The translations under genes and the position numbers were made by a program. From Bacteroidales bacterium (GTDB taxonomy: Bacteria; Bacteroidota; Bacteroidia; Bacteroidales; Paludibacteraceae), in NCBI GenBank assembly GCA_012837935.1, contig DUQG01000045.1:42989-106988 (forward strand): a stretch of 64,000 bases of DNA, given 5' to 3'. The notes below the pieces were generated by a model. It was not told the origin of the DNA and searched no databases. It worked only from the letters and a program-made list of their open reading frames with translations. Positions 61,546 to 64,000 of this stretch are shown here, piece by piece; position 1 is the stretch's first letter; every line of letters starts with the position of its first letter.

Positions 61546-62026
61546 AATTTTAGGAAATAAAGAGACGGAGGCATTTAAGAGGGCTGAGCGGCTTGTTAGG
61601 TCGCTCGCCCATGTGACGGAGTTTGAAGGCGTAGCGGATTTGGCAATTGCGCCGTTATTGACCGAAATATTAACGGTTGAGGAATTACAAGAGCCATGGC
61701 TTGGTACGCTTATTTTTCACCCATCTCCACTCCCATACGGGCGTGGAGCCGCATCAATTAAATGGGCGTACAGGCGTAAGGAACCAATAACAGCGGCGAC
61801 TTGGTTCTGGGCTGATGCTGAGCTTGATACCGGAGCAATCTGCGAGCAGGAGATAATTAAAATAGACTACTCGAAACGCCCGCGTGAGTTCTATGAGGCT
61901 GATATATTGCCAGCTATGGAACGAACGCTTAAACGGTGTTTATTTGCTCTTAAAATGGGGTTTAAAAGAGAGGTGCCACAGGTGGAAGAGTATGCGAGCT
62001 TTGATAGGAAGGAGGGTAAAATATGA
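61535..62026 (+). CDS. compact formyltransferase-fold protein
   Basis: 'LIFHPSPLPYGRGAASIKWAYRRKEPITAATWFWADAELDTGAICEQEII'. Confidence 0.8.
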   Translation: MKIRILGNKETEAFKRAERLVRSLAHVTEFEGVADLAIAPLLTEILTVEELQEPWLGTLIFHPSPLPYGRGAASIKWAYRRKEPITAATWFWADAELDTGAICEQEIIKIDYSKRPREFYEADILPAMERTLKRCLFALKMGFKREVPQVEEYASFDRKEGKI

Positions 62027-62796
62027 AAACCCCACTTGTCTATTATGGTGGTAAACAAACAATGCTAAAACATATCCTTCCACTCATCCCGGAACATTCG
62101 ATTTATACCGAAGCGTACGCCGGGGGGTGTGCCGTGCTTTTTGCAAAGACGCCGAGCAAAGTAGAAGTTATCAACGATTTGAACGGCGAGCTGATAAACT
62201 TTTATCGCATTTGCCAATTGCAGCCTGAAGCATTGCAACGGGAAATAAAAACATCTCTTCACGCCAGGGAATTGAACGAACACGCTTTGCATATTTACCG
62301 ACATCCGGTATTTTTTAATCCTGTACAAAGAGCGTGGGCGGTGTGGTTTTCCCTTAAAACCAGTTTCTCTGCTCAAATTTCTGGCGGCTTTAGTTATGAC
62401 AGGCATGGAAAGAAACCTACTGCACTCCAAACAGCCGTAAACAGATTTGATGATGCTATAATTGAGCGAGTGAAACAAATTACCATTGAGCAAAACGAAG
62501 CCACGAAAATCATACGGATTTATGACACACCGGATACTTTTCACTTTATAGACCCGCCATATGTGGATTGCAATCAAGGTCATTACAATGGGATGTTCAA
62601 CCATCAGTCGCTTGTAGAGTTGTTGGAGCTATGTAGTAGCTTGCAGGGTAAATTTATGCTGACTATGTATCCTAATGATGTAATCCAATCATTCGCAGAT
62701 AAATATCATTGGACTATTCACGAAGTAAACCGAACCGTTACAGCTGCCAAAACCACACGCAGGAAACAAGTTGAATGGATGGTATGTAATTATTAA
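62023..62796 (+). CDS. dam: D12-class DNA adenine methyltransferase
   Basis: 'LVYYGGKQTMLKHILPLIPEHSIYTEAYAGGCAVLF' and 'FIDPPYVDCNQGHY' (DPPY). Confidence 0.9.
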   Translation: MKTPLVYYGGKQTMLKHILPLIPEHSIYTEAYAGGCAVLFAKTPSKVEVINDLNGELINFYRICQLQPEALQREIKTSLHARELNEHALHIYRHPVFFNPVQRAWAVWFSLKTSFSAQISGGFSYDRHGKKPTALQTAVNRFDDAIIERVKQITIEQNEATKIIRIYDTPDTFHFIDPPYVDCNQGHYNGMFNHQSLVELLELCSSLQGKFMLTMYPNDVIQSFADKYHWTIHEVNRTVTAAKTTRRKQVEWMVCNY

Positions 62797-62814
62797 ACAC
62801 TTGAATAAGCAAAT

Positions 62815-62844
62815 AAAAGGCGTACAGAAATGCACGCCTTTTAT
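62815..62844 (+). terminator. terminator after the Dam gene
   Basis: AAAAGGCGT-ACAGAAATGC-ACGCCTTTT. Confidence 0.75.
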
Positions 62845-62852
62845 TATCTTTG
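62845..62852 (+). promoter_or_regulatory. -7 box TATCTTTG for the right-end orphan gene
   Basis: TAnnTTTG directly after the terminator. Confidence 0.45.
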
Positions 62853-62864
62853 TCCCTGCAAAAA

Positions 62865-62905
62865 ATGTACAATTTGTTTTTAATTTATGTACTTTTTGTT
62901 TTTGC
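62865..62905. repeat. two ATGTAC..TTTGTTTTT motifs, inverted relative to a left-end motif at 26049-26070
   Basis: ATGTACAATTTGTTTTT (62865-62881) and ATGTACTTTTTGTTTTTGC (62887-62905) versus GCAGAAAAAACGAAAAGTACAT (26049-26070). Confidence 0.55.
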
Positions 62906-62914
62906 GATTATAAC

Positions 62915-63394
62915 ATGATTGAAGTTTTTTACGAAAGACCAATGCATACGTGTCTTGCAAAAAAGGATTACATGGAGTTACTGGACTATTACAAGGATGC
63001 ATCTTCAGTCAACTTATTGACACCAATCATGTATTTATACATGGGCTTATATTATTATGAGCAAAAAGATTATGTTACAGCTTATTATTATGCCTATAAT
63101 ATTGATTTCCAAAAAATGCCCAAACATCAAGAGTTGGTGATTATTTTTAAGTTGAATTGCATATTTCATTTAATCAAAAACAACAGTCGAAAAGAATATA
63201 GAAAATCCAGGTATTTGTTATTTGACTCGTGGATTATTAGCGACTATATTGAATTTTTGAACATTCCGAGTAAACACATTTACCACTACTATAGTTTAAT
63301 CGATAAAATTCAGGAAGATTTGGAAAAGAACAAAGTTCTTACATATACAGACTATGAGTTGTATGATGTGAGAGAATTGTTGATTGCGGAATAA
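62915..63394 (+). CDS. orphan hypothetical protein (right-end cargo or flanking gene)
   Basis: ATG at 62915. Tyr-rich helical, own promoter-like box. Confidence 0.55.
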   Translation: MIEVFYERPMHTCLAKKDYMELLDYYKDASSVNLLTPIMYLYMGLYYYEQKDYVTAYYYAYNIDFQKMPKHQELVIIFKLNCIFHLIKNNSRKEYRKSRYLLFDSWIISDYIEFLNIPSKHIYHYYSLIDKIQEDLEKNKVLTYTDYELYDVRELLIAE

Positions 63395-63602
63395 TTTATT
63401 TGATTTTCCTGAAAAAGCAAACTGATATGTGGAAAGCTAACTGTTAGTGTTGGTACACAGACCGAGAAAATGAACTAGATGCAATGCGAAAATGGAAGCA
63501 GTGGAATGGTGTGTAAGTTTAATAATTGTTATGACTATAAGCCTGTAAAGCCTAATAAAAAAAGTAGAAACAGTATAATCAACTCAAAACTATGGAAAAA
63601 AC

Positions 63603-64000
63603 CTAAGTACATGACAAAAATTTATATATGTTGATATTATCTTGAAAGCAAGTGTTTAATAATACGTTTTCTATGTAATTCAGTCCATATTTAAAGAAAC
63701 TTTTTGCTTTTCTACCATTGTTAAGTATTCTGATAGGTTTTATGATTTCATGTAAAAATATTCCTACCAGATATGCCCATGTAAAGGCAATGATTACTAA
63801 TGCAAATAGTTTTTCTATACGGTCTAATTCAGTTAAATGCGTATTCTCAATATTAAACCCGCTTGTTTTCAGAGCCTTAAAAGCAGTTTCAATCTGCCAG
63901 CGTTCTTTGTATATTTTATAGGCTATTTCAGGTTTACAGAATGAAATGATAATCTGTAACTCCGGTTTGCCGTTTTTATCCATTACTTTGCAACCGGAGA
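63603..64000 (-). mobile_element. IS4-like (DDE_Tnp_1) transposase C-terminal part, truncated by window edge
   Basis: 'YKERWQIETAFKALKTSGFNIENTHLTELDRIEKLFALV' (YREK-like). Frame stays open to the window edge. Confidence 0.8.

Larger units (their letters stand above)
25980..63460. mobile_element. Mu-like transposable prophage (right boundary uncertain, 62.9-63.46 kb)
   Basis: Ordered repressor, MuA, MuB, Gam, DUF1320, gp29/F-like portal-head, gpG, terminase, capsid, tail genes. Inverted terminal motifs. Confidence 0.88.

Overview
The window is a Bacteroidetes (probably Bacteroidales) chromosome segment, about 1-25.9 kb, carrying a Mu-like transposable prophage from about 25.98 kb to 62.9-63.5 kb. 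A truncated IS4-type transposase lies at the right edge. Host genes include a giant T9SS-secreted protein, butyrate kinase, an S66 LD-carboxypeptidase, riboflavin synthase, an ABC-F ATPase, a PorT-like protein, PhoH, a glycogen synthase with one in-frame TAG, an alpha-glucan phosphorylase, a sulfatase, MltG and tRNA-Ser(GCT). The prophage has an S24 repressor, MuA (in-frame TAG), MuB, Gam, a serine recombinase, an HNH nuclease, head, lysis and tail genes, and right-end accessory genes.

Main points of interest:
(1) A GT29-type sialyltransferase plus CMP-nonulosonate synthetase pair, translationally coupled inside the phage tail operon.
(2) A right-end operon of ABC-ATPase/GNAT fusion, mini-formyltransferase and Dam methylase, at the position of Mu com-mom, resembling a DNA-hypermodification module. 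It is preceded by a pseudoknotted structured RNA.
(3) A recurrent CACACGGA(T/A)ATG start-codon leader on six early phage genes.
(4) Two copies of a promoter/small hydrophobic peptide/terminator module flanking the T9SS gene.
(5) A plus-strand small RNA with a cUUCGg hairpin inside the minus-strand late operon.
(6) A portal-MuF-nuclease-like fusion.

All functional names come from reading motifs by eye. No database search was run.
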